Assembly (NCBI GenBank): GCA_964572955.1
Contig: CAZNGY010000054.1
Location: forward strand, 1-10,546
Direction: 5' to 3'
DNA length: 10,546 bases
Source of the DNA: UBA3775 sp964572955
Lineage (GTDB): Bacteria; Bacillota; Clostridia; Lachnospirales; Lachnospiraceae
The translations under genes and the position numbers were made by a program. The notes beneath the pieces are model-generated. The model did not search any database. It was not told where the DNA came from and saw nothing but the letters and a program-made list of their open reading frames with translations. This document shows positions 1-5,687 of the stretch, in pieces. The first letter of the stretch is position 1. Each line of letters opens with the position of its first letter.

Positions 1-1
1 T

Positions 2-562
2 CCATGCTTCCCATTTATTTAAAAGTTCGTAGCTTACCGGCATTCTTTCCGGCTCGTGCTGTCCGTAAAATGCATCTTTACACTGAACAACTCCGGCATG
101 ATAAGTATATCCTAAATCTTTTGCTGCAGCTACAAGTGCATTTGCTACATCAAGATCAGCTACTGCAGGATACTCTATCGGTGCGTATTCCCTGCTTGTT
201 CCTTCCATACGGATTGCACCGGTAGCAACAACAATATCTCCTCCCTTAACATCAAGTTCAATACCGCCGCATGTACCTACTCTTATAAATGTGTCTGCTC
301 CGCATAATACAAGTTCTTCTAATGCGATTGATGCTGAAGGACCACCGATACCCGTTGAGGTTACGCTAACCTTTTCACCATTAAGATATCCTGTATAGGT
401 AACGTACTCTCTGCTGTCTGCAACAAGCTTTGCATCGTCGAAATGCTTAGCTATTTTCTCACATCTCTTTGGATCTCCCGGCATAATAACGTAACGGCCT
501 ACATCTCCCGGTCTAATCTGTAAATGATACTGTAAACCTACTTCACCTGAATAATTCTGCAT
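2..562 (-). CDS. udp: Uridine phosphorylase, N-terminal 187 residues (3' end outside the window)
   Basis: The enzyme catalyses phosphorolysis of uridine to uracil and ribose-1-phosphate in pyrimidine salvage in the cytoplasm. The visible protein starts MQNYSGEVGLQYHLQIRPGD. It carries the nucleoside phosphorylase family 1 hallmarks in order: a phosphate-loop VIMPGDP near residue 27, the STGIGGPSASIALEEL block near 69-84, the FIRVGTCGGI block near 92-101, then MEGTSREYAPIEYPAVADLD, where the E. coli Udp-type enzymes have RLDGASLHFAPLEFPAVAD. This last match favours Udp over purine nucleoside phosphorylase. The ATG at 562-560 is preceded by AAAGGAGGTA with normal spacing. The gene runs off the left edge, so about a quarter of the usual roughly 250 residues is unseen. 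It is divergent from the GntR gene and its promoter contains an operator-like palindrome, so uridine-dependent control by that regulator is inferred. Confidence 0.93.
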   Translation of the reverse strand, partial: MQNYSGEVGLQYHLQIRPGDVGRYVIMPGDPKRCEKIAKHFDDAKLVADSREYVTYTGYLNGEKVSVTSTGIGGPSASIALEELVLCGADTFIRVGTCGGIELDVKGGDIVVATGAIRMEGTSREYAPIEYPAVADLDVANALVAAAKDLGYTYHAGVVQCKDAFYGQHEPERMPVSYELLNKWEAW

Positions 563-613
563 AAAAAATACCTCCTTTTTTTGCCGCCTCTCCTGCAGCA
601 CATTGTTTTTATT

Positions 614-640
614 ACATGAACCATTCCATAATGTTCATGT
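614..640 (-). repeat. Hairpin in the udp 5' leader
   Basis: ACATGAAC (614-621) and GTTCATGT (633-640) are perfect 8-bp inverted arms around an 11-nt loop. They lie downstream of the predicted udp transcription start and upstream of its ribosome binding site. There is no U-run after it on the udp strand, so it is not an intrinsic terminator. It could be an mRNA-stabilising stem or a protein binding site; the sequence does not decide. Confidence 0.45.
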
Positions 641-661
641 GTTGTTCTCTGTTATGCCTGT

Positions 662-690
662 ATTATACTTTTAGACAAGTCTAATTTCAA
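662..690 (-). promoter_or_regulatory. Promoter of udp (TTGAAA-17-TATAAT)
   Basis: On the minus strand the -35 TTGAAA occupies 690-685 and a perfect -10 TATAAT occupies 667-662. The spacer is exactly 17 bp. The predicted start is near 655, giving a leader of roughly 90 nt. Most of the spacer is filled by a perfect inverted repeat (671-684), so a bound protein would block RNA polymerase directly. Confidence 0.8.
671..684. promoter_or_regulatory. Probable GntR operator O1, in the udp promoter spacer
   Basis: TTAGACAAGTCTAA has two perfect 6-bp arms (TTAGAC/GTCTAA) around a central AA. GntR-family repressors bind short palindromes of this size, often with GT and AC in the arms. It lies between the -35 and -10 of udp, a classic repressor position. 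A related copy sits near the gntR promoter (804-817). The pairing with the adjacent regulator is inferred. Confidence 0.7.
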
Positions 691-721
691 TATCAGTATT
701 TACTAAACTATTCATCATTAT

Positions 722-740
722 TTTGTGCGTTTTGCACAAA
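722..740. promoter_or_regulatory. Second type of inverted repeat, possible activator or repressor site
   Basis: TTTGTGC (722-728) and GCACAAA (734-740) are perfect 7-bp arms around GTTTT. The site is unlike the TTAGAC operator. Its centre is about 76 bp upstream of the predicted udp start, a position compatible with an upstream activator. TGTGC...GCACA also resembles the general layout of CRP/FNR-type half sites. No regulator of that type is present in the window. Confidence 0.4.
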
Positions 741-803
741 GGTACTGTCGCTGTTTTTTATTTCATATGCACATTTACATGTTTTTTATTCTTTTTCCGT
801 TTT

Positions 804-817
804 TTGTACTTGTCTAA
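804..817. promoter_or_regulatory. Probable GntR operator O2, upstream of the gntR promoter
   Basis: TTGTACTTGTCTAA matches 12 of 14 positions of the reverse complement of O1 (TTAGACTTGTCTAA). One arm is intact and the other is degenerate. It ends 14 bp before the -35 of the regulator gene, so it could give weaker autoregulation or cooperative binding across the divergent region. Confidence 0.55.
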
Positions 818-831
818 TTAGTTTTTTATTA

Positions 832-860
832 TTGACAAATCCGGTATATAGTTTTAACAT
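832..860 (+). promoter_or_regulatory. Predicted promoter of the GntR regulator gene (TTGACA-17-TAACAT)
   Basis: A consensus -35 TTGACA at 832-837 is followed after 17 bp by TAACAT at 855-860. The predicted start is near 867, so the leader is about 100 nt. That leader contains two direct copies of CCGTCAG (887-893 and 906-912), 19 bp apart. Confidence 0.6.
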
Positions 861-970
861 TATATAGAAATTTTATACAGGAAATGCCGTCAGATTTTAC
901 CAAAACCGTCAGGCAGCCTGTTTATTTAATCAAACTAACGGCCGCATGAATGGCAGAACGGAGAACAAAG

Positions 971-1705
971 ATGAATATCAGTGCGGAAGAAAACGCAAAG
1001 AAAAAACTAAAACATGTAAAAGTTTATGACAAAATATACGAACTTATAAAAAACGGGACCTATCCGATAAATTCGCAGTTACCGTCAGAACCCATACTGG
1101 CAGAGCAAATGGGAGTAAGCAGAATGACCCTGAGAAAAGCCCTTGCATTATTTATAGAAGACGGTGTAATAAAAAACGTACCCGGAGTAGGTAATTTCAT
1201 CTGTTCTCCGGATGACAATATCAAAAACCCGGCTTCTTTTGAAAAAACAATTCATCCTATCCACCTATACAGTTCAAAAAAACCTGATGATGTTGAATTT
1301 GAATTTCGGATTGAACCTCCGACCCGGTCTATAACAGACACACTCGGACAATATACTCCTGCTGTTGTTATTGCTGACAGGTGGTATAAAAACGGTAAAA
1401 CAACTTTTGCATATACTCTAAGCTTTATTCCTATAGAGATTGTTGCCGAAAAACATATTGATTTAAACAACCATGATGCGCTTTTGGATTACCTCGAATC
1501 AGAATGCTATGAAAACATTGTTTCCTGCAGAAGAATTTTTACTCATTCAACAACTGGAAACTTTACTGCAAAAAATTACACTCTGTCAGACAAAGACTCT
1601 TTTCTTCTCATCCAGGAAAACATATATAACGAAAATAAAAGAGTTATTGTATCAAACAAACATTATATTCCGTCCTCTCTCTACCGTATGGAGATTGAAT
1701 TTTAA
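971..1705 (+). CDS. GntR-family transcriptional regulator, HutC/UTRA type
   Basis: The protein has an N-terminal winged helix-turn-helix (about residues 15-78). Its VYDKIYELIKNGTYP, LPSEPILAEQMGVSR, MTLRKAL and DGVIKNVPGVGNFI segments are the typical GntR signature. A C-terminal UTRA effector-binding domain follows (about 95-243), with the usual IADRWYKNGKTTFAYTLSFIP strands and an ENIYNENKRVIVSNKHYIP end. An upstream ATG at 950 is in frame but has no ribosome binding site. The ATG at 971 has GGAG (960-963) at 7-nt spacing, so 971 is chosen, giving 244 residues. Divergent position from udp and paired TTAGAC palindromes suggest it represses udp and itself. A nucleoside or sugar-phosphate effector is an inference; UTRA domains bind varied small molecules. 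The TAA stop overlaps the left arm of the following terminator. Confidence 0.9.
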   Translation: MNISAEENAKKKLKHVKVYDKIYELIKNGTYPINSQLPSEPILAEQMGVSRMTLRKALALFIEDGVIKNVPGVGNFICSPDDNIKNPASFEKTIHPIHLYSSKKPDDVEFEFRIEPPTRSITDTLGQYTPAVVIADRWYKNGKTTFAYTLSFIPIEIVAEKHIDLNNHDALLDYLESECYENIVSCRRIFTHSTTGNFTAKNYTLSDKDSFLLIQENIYNENKRVIVSNKHYIPSSLYRMEIEF

Positions 1706-1752
1706 AAGAGCAGTATGTGATGAAAACAAACTCCATCACATACTGCTCTTTT
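1704..1752. terminator. Bidirectional intrinsic terminator between gntR and the bacteriocin-type cluster
   Basis: A perfect 19-bp stem is formed by 1704-1722 and 1734-1752 around an 11-nt loop. The right side ends in a T run and the left side begins with an A run, so it can act on both strands. It ends gntR transcripts and, 10 bp beyond the stop at 1763, those of the convergent cluster. Confidence 0.88.
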
Positions 1753-1762
1753 TATTTAATCC

Positions 1763-2293
1763 CTACAGTTTCCACATTAAATTTGCGTGCTCTATCAAAT
1801 CCAATATTTCATCTCGGTTTTCATAGAGAACTTCTGAAACCATAGTATTGTCATATACAACAAAGTCTTCTTCTGCCAAATCGCCGTTACTGTCTATGAC
1901 AGCCTGAAATTTCATATCTATGCTATCCGCTTCCATAACATCAATCCCATATTTAGTTTCTCCAAACACTTCCGGCCATATAAACAAAACAATCAATGTG
2001 CCTTCCGTACAAATACTGCCATTCTCATCTAAATATGCTTTTTCCGCTGATGTTTTACTTACGCTTGCAAATACGGAATAATCAAAAATTTCCGCCGTTT
2101 TAACCCTGTATATATAATCATCCTTTACACAATAATAATTGCACTTTGCCGGATTCTCATTTTTAAACATACCCTTTACAAATTTATGGTTGTATATCAA
2201 CAGGCTGAATAAATATGTACATATAAGCAGGACAATAATTATTACAGCATCAATTCTCTTTCTTTCAGATATGGACAACTCTTTCAGCTTCAT
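1763..2293 (-). CDS. Unrecognised membrane-anchored protein, last gene of the lactococcin-972-type cluster
   Basis: I do not recognise a family for this 176-residue protein. It has a short charged N-terminus (MKLKELSISERKR), one hydrophobic segment at about 14-34 (DAVIIIVLLICTYLFSLLIY), then a roughly 140-residue mostly polar, acidic domain with a hydrophobic stretch TLIVLFIWPEVFG near 98-110. It has no transport or enzymatic motif. Its ATG lies inside the ATPase gene (29-nt overlap) and is preceded by GAGG (2303-2306 on the plus strand), so the two are very likely cotranscribed and translationally coupled. Position and membrane anchor make it a candidate immunity or accessory factor for the secreted protein encoded at the start of the operon. 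That role is inferred from context only, and the topology cannot be settled because both flanks of the hydrophobic segment are positively charged. Confidence 0.75.
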   Translation of the reverse strand: MKLKELSISERKRIDAVIIIVLLICTYLFSLLIYNHKFVKGMFKNENPAKCNYYCVKDDYIYRVKTAEIFDYSVFASVSKTSAEKAYLDENGSICTEGTLIVLFIWPEVFGETKYGIDVMEADSIDMKFQAVIDSNGDLAEEDFVVYDNTMVSEVLYENRDEILDLIEHANLMWKL

Positions 2294-2870
2294 TTACCAA
2301 TTCCTCATCATGCGTAACCATTATTACCGTTTTTCCGCTTTCATTCAATTCACGCAAAAGCTTCATTATTATCTTTTTGTTATCAGAATCCAACGATCCC
2401 GTTGGTTCATCAGCCAAAATCAGACTGCTTTTTTTAACCATAATTCTTGCAAGCGCAACCCTTTGCTGTTCACCACCGGAAAGCTTATACACCTTTTTTT
2501 TCATCTTATCTGTAAGTCCGACTTTTTTAAGTGCCTCATCAATCGTAACATCTGAACGATTCCTTTTCGGTATCATTTCTAAATTTTTCTGCACTGTTTG
2601 ATTTTCAACCAATGCAAAATTCTGAAATAAAAAGCTTACAACCCTACTGTAGTATTTCCTCTTTTTTATTTCTTTAATACTCTTGCCGTCAATAAGTATT
2701 TCTCCTGAATCAGCCTTATCCAATGCACCTATCATATTCAAAAGTGTTGTTTTACCGCTTCCACTCGCACCGGTTATAACAACAAATTCCCCATCTTTAA
2801 TTTCAAGATTAAAACCTTCAAACACAACCTGCTCATCAAATTTCTTACATAAGCCTTTTATCTCTATCAT
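2265..2870 (-). CDS. ABC transporter ATP-binding protein, lactococcin-972 bacteriocin group
   Basis: This 201-residue cytoplasmic ATPase would power the adjacent membrane protein. All nucleotide-binding motifs are present: Walker A GASGSGKT (34-41), Q-loop Gln83 in FLFQNF, signature LSGGEQQR (130-137), Walker B LILADE (150-155), D-loop SLD and the switch His in VTHD (about 187). The short length, FxLVENQTVxxNL after the Q-loop, and the gene partner match the putative lactococcin-972-group bacteriocin export ATPases better than general LolD/MacB ATPases, which are longer. The start ATG overlaps the upstream stop as ATGA, and the ribosome binding site GGAGGAG lies in the end of the upstream gene, so translation is coupled. 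Its own 3' end overlaps the next gene by 29 nt. Confidence 0.9.
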   Translation of the reverse strand: MIEIKGLCKKFDEQVVFEGFNLEIKDGEFVVITGASGSGKTTLLNMIGALDKADSGEILIDGKSIKEIKKRKYYSRVVSFLFQNFALVENQTVQKNLEMIPKRNRSDVTIDEALKKVGLTDKMKKKVYKLSGGEQQRVALARIMVKKSSLILADEPTGSLDSDNKKIIMKLLRELNESGKTVIMVTHDEELVNEAERVVHI

Positions 2871-4447
2871 AATGCTCCTCCTTTAAGAACCTTCACGTTG
2901 TTTTTCTTTTCTGTTTTTATGATACCTTTTATATTACTTATACAATCAAACAGCATAAGCACCACACCTATAACTACATAGCCGAGTATTGTTTTATTAT
3001 CATCCCTTGACAGTATTATCACTGTCATTGTCAGAATAACCGCCGCCTGTTGTATAATCAGCCAGATAAACTGACCTCTGTGACGTCCGAACATACTGAC
3101 TCCCATTATTTCCTGCAGTGCCACCTTTTTTGATTTCAGACGATAGCTTATACTGCTTGCAAGTTCTATAAGCATGAGTTGGATTATGAGTATAATCACC
3201 ATTGAAGGCAACATCAGATTTATCATTTTTTTCATGTAACCTCTCTTATATCCACTGTATTCAACATAATCTGTATACAAAATTTCAAATCCATTTTCAG
3301 ACATTTCATACTCATCCATAAACTCTTTAGCTTCTTCCTCACTCATATGATATAGAGCCTCATAATCTTCAGCTATTATTTTTTTCGATAATTCTTTACT
3401 GTTAATATATAAAATAACCGGATATGTTCGAACTTCTCCATCGTCCCCCTGGTACATCGTTCTTACTTCATTTTCAAGAACCCGCCTTCCGGCATAACTT
3501 TCATATCCTATACTATAGTTATTATTGTAATCTTCAATGATATAAGCAAGACTGCTGTCAATTTCCATTTTTATATCATCAAGAATATCTGAATACTTTT
3601 CAGGATAAACTATAACGATATCTTCATCATGATTTTGAATTTCCGGAAAATCATATAAAAGCACATCAGCAAAACAGTTAGCAAATGCCACATCATACTC
3701 ATTCGTTCCAAATGATGATAAATAAATCGGGCTATATTCATCAAAGTATTCCTTATAAAGCTTATAGCCATATACTTCCATGCTTTCATATCGTTCAGCA
3801 TATATATCATCAGATACAGAAGAACTCAAAGTATCCCAAACCCTGCAAAAAGCATATTCATCCAATACTTCCACAAGATTTTTATTCTTTCTATATTCTC
3901 TTATACTGTTATTCAGGTAATCATAGCCTGTCCCCAGAACCACGATAATCAATATAGTTACTATAAATTTAACTGCATTTGATATAATAAGCACAAGTTT
4001 GTCATTAGTTCCCGCACCAAGTGTAAACTTATAATCAAAAAACAACCAATAAGTATACATTACTGAATCTACCATAATAGCTATTGTCAAAAACAAAAGT
4101 CCTTTTCCTATACAGTAACCTCCTGAATATACAGAAAACACCATCGTTCTAATACCCCCAAAAGACACATATCCAACCATTGCATCCGTTACAATACAAA
4201 CGGCAATACTTTTTTTTACATCACCTCCCATGATGTTTCTGATTGCCATTTCTTTTTTTCTTGTACATACTTCATAAAAAGTAAATATCGCCATTACCGC
4301 AATAAGAAGAATACCGGTAACCTCAAAAAGATAACCGTTCTTCACATAAAACATATCACTTTGTACAATCACTTCATGATTTTCATTTAACAATCGATAC
4401 AGCTCCAGTGAATCTTGAGACGTTCCTAAGACATTTATTGAATCCAC
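2867..4447 (-). CDS. Bacteriocin-associated integral membrane protein, C-terminal part of a frameshifted gene
   Basis: This 526-residue segment is the bulk of a polytopic membrane protein of the kind paired with lactococcin-972 ATPases (bacteriocin-associated 7-TM / DUF1430-like family). Visible hydrophobic spans lie near 40-60, 80-100, 112-136 and 152-174, then an extracytoplasmic acidic, Tyr-rich domain at about 175-405, then three spans near 411-436, 458-479 and 486-505. Each half carries a cytoplasmic-loop motif, KKEMAIRNIMG (64-74) and KKVALQEIMG (440-449), typical of this family and analogous to FtsX coupling regions. The nominal start is a GTG at 4447 with no good ribosome binding site. 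The frame is open upstream to 4522 and continues the preceding 125-residue fragment after a one-base shift, so independent initiation is doubtful. The C-terminus overlaps the ATPase start by 4 nt. Probable role: export of, or immunity to, the secreted protein. Confidence 0.85.
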   Translation of the reverse strand: MDSINVLGTSQDSLELYRLLNENHEVIVQSDMFYVKNGYLFEVTGILLIAVMAIFTFYEVCTRKKEMAIRNIMGGDVKKSIAVCIVTDAMVGYVSFGGIRTMVFSVYSGGYCIGKGLLFLTIAIMVDSVMYTYWLFFDYKFTLGAGTNDKLVLIISNAVKFIVTILIIVVLGTGYDYLNNSIREYRKNKNLVEVLDEYAFCRVWDTLSSSVSDDIYAERYESMEVYGYKLYKEYFDEYSPIYLSSFGTNEYDVAFANCFADVLLYDFPEIQNHDEDIVIVYPEKYSDILDDIKMEIDSSLAYIIEDYNNNYSIGYESYAGRRVLENEVRTMYQGDDGEVRTYPVILYINSKELSKKIIAEDYEALYHMSEEEAKEFMDEYEMSENGFEILYTDYVEYSGYKRGYMKKMINLMLPSMVIILIIQLMLIELASSISYRLKSKKVALQEIMGVSMFGRHRGQFIWLIIQQAAVILTMTVIILSRDDNKTILGYVVIGVVLMLFDCISNIKGIIKTEKKNNVKVLKGGAL

Positions 4448-4461
4448 ATCTCTGTTCTCTG

Positions 4462-4522
4462 TTAAAAAAACATCCGAAAGGTTACTTTGAATAATTCTGC
4501 TGTTTTTCCATCCGAAAACGAT
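4462..4522 (-). other. Frameshift region joining the two parts of the membrane protein gene
   Basis: Both frames are open between 4522 and 4465. The plus-strand A7 tract at 4464-4470 (T7 in the message) ends directly in the stop of the first frame. One extra T changes FRMFF-stop into FRMFFLTENRDVDSI. A T5 tract at 4503-4507 (A5 in the message) could do the same, giving DGKNSRIIQSNLSDVFLTEN. The sequence cannot say which tract changed. Confidence 0.7.
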
Positions 4523-4839
4523 TTATAGTATCCCGGTTTAATGTCATATTCTTTAAATAATTCAGAGAGAACTTCTTCTTTTCCAAAAAATTCAATAACG
4601 CCGTCAATAGCATTTACCCGTTTATAATTACATGCTATGATATCTATTTTGTTTTTCTCGGAATAGTTTATTATCTCATTCCATATCTGTATCCTTTCCT
4701 CATCATTTGAATAATCAAAGGAAATAACAGGGTATCTTGAGGTAATTCCTTCCGGCAAATAAGTAGAATAATCATTTGATTCAATCAAAAAGATAGCTGC
4801 AAGTATAACCATCATTGCAATGTACTTTATGTATTTCAT
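4462..4839 (-). CDS. Bacteriocin-associated integral membrane protein, N-terminal part of a frameshifted gene
   Basis: This 125-residue product starts MKYIKYIAMMVILAAIFLIE, an N-terminal membrane anchor at about 4-19. A soluble extracytoplasmic part ends in YDIKPGYYKSFSDGKTAELF. The ATG at 4839 is chosen because GGAGGTG lies 5 nt upstream; an in-frame GTG at 4875 has no such site. The frame ends at a TAA (4464-4462) immediately after a run of seven T. The following 526-residue fragment is in the frame reached by adding one base. Lactococcin-972-type membrane proteins have this same order (N-terminal anchor, extracytoplasmic stretch, then TM cluster) at about 650-700 residues, which the joined length matches. 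It could be an inactivating mutation, a phase-variable tract, transcriptional slippage or a sequencing error. Confidence 0.8.
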   Translation of the reverse strand: MKYIKYIAMMVILAAIFLIESNDYSTYLPEGITSRYPVISFDYSNDEERIQIWNEIINYSEKNKIDIIACNYKRVNAIDGVIEFFGKEEVLSELFKEYDIKPGYYKSFSDGKTAELFKVTFRMFF

Positions 4840-4929
4840 ATTCACCTCCGTTATTTTTTCACTGTAATAAACCACGTTAATAAATACATATTCATTTTAT
4901 AAAAATTGTGGTGCATTGTTATTTATGAT

Positions 4930-5340
4930 TTAAATATTACCAAAGTATAACTTTTCTGAGGTATCAAAAAACTTTACGCCATAAGCATGTTCGTCTAGTT
5001 CATCACCTTCGTGCTTTATTGATACTTTGGACCATTCGTCTGTTTTTTTATTTCCATAATCAGCGTATTTTGTATTTTCCACATACGCCTGTACATTATG
5101 TGATACAGAAAACGCCCACGTGTAATCCTGACTGTTTATAATTTTCTTATCATAACCATATGTCATCTGACCATATAATACTCCATCTGACTCACTCGCT
5201 TTTTTATCATAGATACCAAGTTCTCTTTCCCAATCACCATACAGAAATGAACACCCATATTCCTTTTTAATGGTTACGGTTGCTGATGCAATCCCTGTCA
5301 TCAGAATAACCGTTAATAAAAAACTCAAAGATTTGTTCAT
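4930..5340 (-). CDS. Small secreted protein, probable lactococcin-972-family bacteriocin
   Basis: The 136-residue precursor has a Sec signal peptide: MNKS, a hydrophobic core LSFLLTVILMTGI, and IASA|TV with an A-x-A cleavage site after residue 20. The mature part would be about 116 residues, rich in Tyr, Lys and Asp, with a single Cys (residue 30). Lactococcin 972 is likewise exported by a Sec-type signal rather than a double-glycine leader. Its family has a GxW start, then a Ser/His-x-A-x-V strand and a W-(S/A)-x-(A/V) strand. Here GDWERELG (35-42), SHNVQAYVEN (80-89) and EWSKVS (102-107) could be these elements. The match is loose, so the strongest support is the downstream membrane protein and ATPase. 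A GTG at 5343 is an alternative start; neither start has a clear Shine-Dalgarno sequence. It would act outside the cell, in lactococcin 972 against septum and cell wall synthesis. Confidence 0.68.
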   Translation of the reverse strand: MNKSLSFLLTVILMTGIASATVTIKKEYGCSFLYGDWERELGIYDKKASESDGVLYGQMTYGYDKKIINSQDYTWAFSVSHNVQAYVENTKYADYGNKKTDEWSKVSIKHEGDELDEHAYGVKFFDTSEKLYFGNI

Positions 5341-5373
5341 CACATCACATATACAAAATAATATGTTAATTTG

Positions 5374-5402
5374 ATAATAACACCGTATCAGTATATTGTC
5401 AA
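5374..5402 (-). promoter_or_regulatory. Promoter of the bacteriocin-type operon (TTGACA-17-TATTAT)
   Basis: On the minus strand a consensus -35 TTGACA (5402-5397) and TATTAT (5379-5374) are separated by 17 bp. The predicted start is near 5367, giving a leader of about 25 nt. Confidence 0.75.
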
Positions 5403-5410
5403 TGATATAC
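5391..5410. promoter_or_regulatory. Inverted repeat over the -35 of the bacteriocin-type operon
   Basis: GTATAT (5391-5396) and ATATAC (5405-5410) are perfect arms flanking 8 bp that contain most of the -35 element. The position suits a repressor, but AT-rich hexamers can pair by chance and no cognate regulator is identified. Confidence 0.3.
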
Positions 5411-5534
5411 TATTAATTAAAACAATATCATCTAAAACTCTTGTCATAAGCAAAACTTGTCTGACTATCTTCATTTTAACAGCAACCGGAGAATATACTT
5501 TTCCGCTGAAACAGAACTTTCCCTCAAAACAAAT

Positions 5535-5577
5535 AAGACAGAGTAAAAGCAATTATTTATGCTTCCTACTCTGTCTT
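5535..5577 (-). terminator. Probable terminator of the MATE gene
   Basis: AAGACAGAGTA (5535-5545) and TACTCTGTCTT (5567-5577) form a perfect 11-bp stem. An inner AAGCA/TGCTT stem (5547-5551 with 5560-5564) extends it. On the minus strand the stem is followed by TATTTGTTTT. It lies about 110 bp past the MATE stop. The rest of the 5411-5687 spacer shows no convincing gene or RNA. Confidence 0.65.
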
Positions 5578-5687
5578 TACTATTCTCATCCTTATAATTC
5601 CGATGTATTATTTTTGAATATTACATAGAGATCTTTTATAATTAAATTTCCTATTATATATTCACCTTATAATTTCCTTTAAAATAC

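Noticed and set aside
950..970. Upstream ATG at 950 as the GntR start
   Set aside because: It has no Shine-Dalgarno sequence, whereas the ATG at 971 has GGAG at 7-nt spacing; the seven extra residues add nothing recognisable.
4485..4510. Classical -1 ribosomal slippery heptamer (X XXY YYZ) at the membrane protein frameshift
   Set aside because: The in-frame codons GGA AAA ACA do not form a canonical heptamer, and no downstream pseudoknot is obvious; a homopolymer length change or transcriptional slippage fits better.
5455..5464. ACTTGTCTGA resembling half of the GntR operator near the bacteriocin-type promoter
   Set aside because: Only about 10 of 14 positions of the full palindrome match and it lies more than 50 bp upstream of the promoter, so chance is a sufficient explanation in AT-rich DNA.
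5371..5628. An 85-codon plus-strand open frame over the bacteriocin promoter and MATE terminator
   Set aside because: It has no ribosome binding site, crosses a convincing promoter and a terminator hairpin, and the composition is not protein-like.
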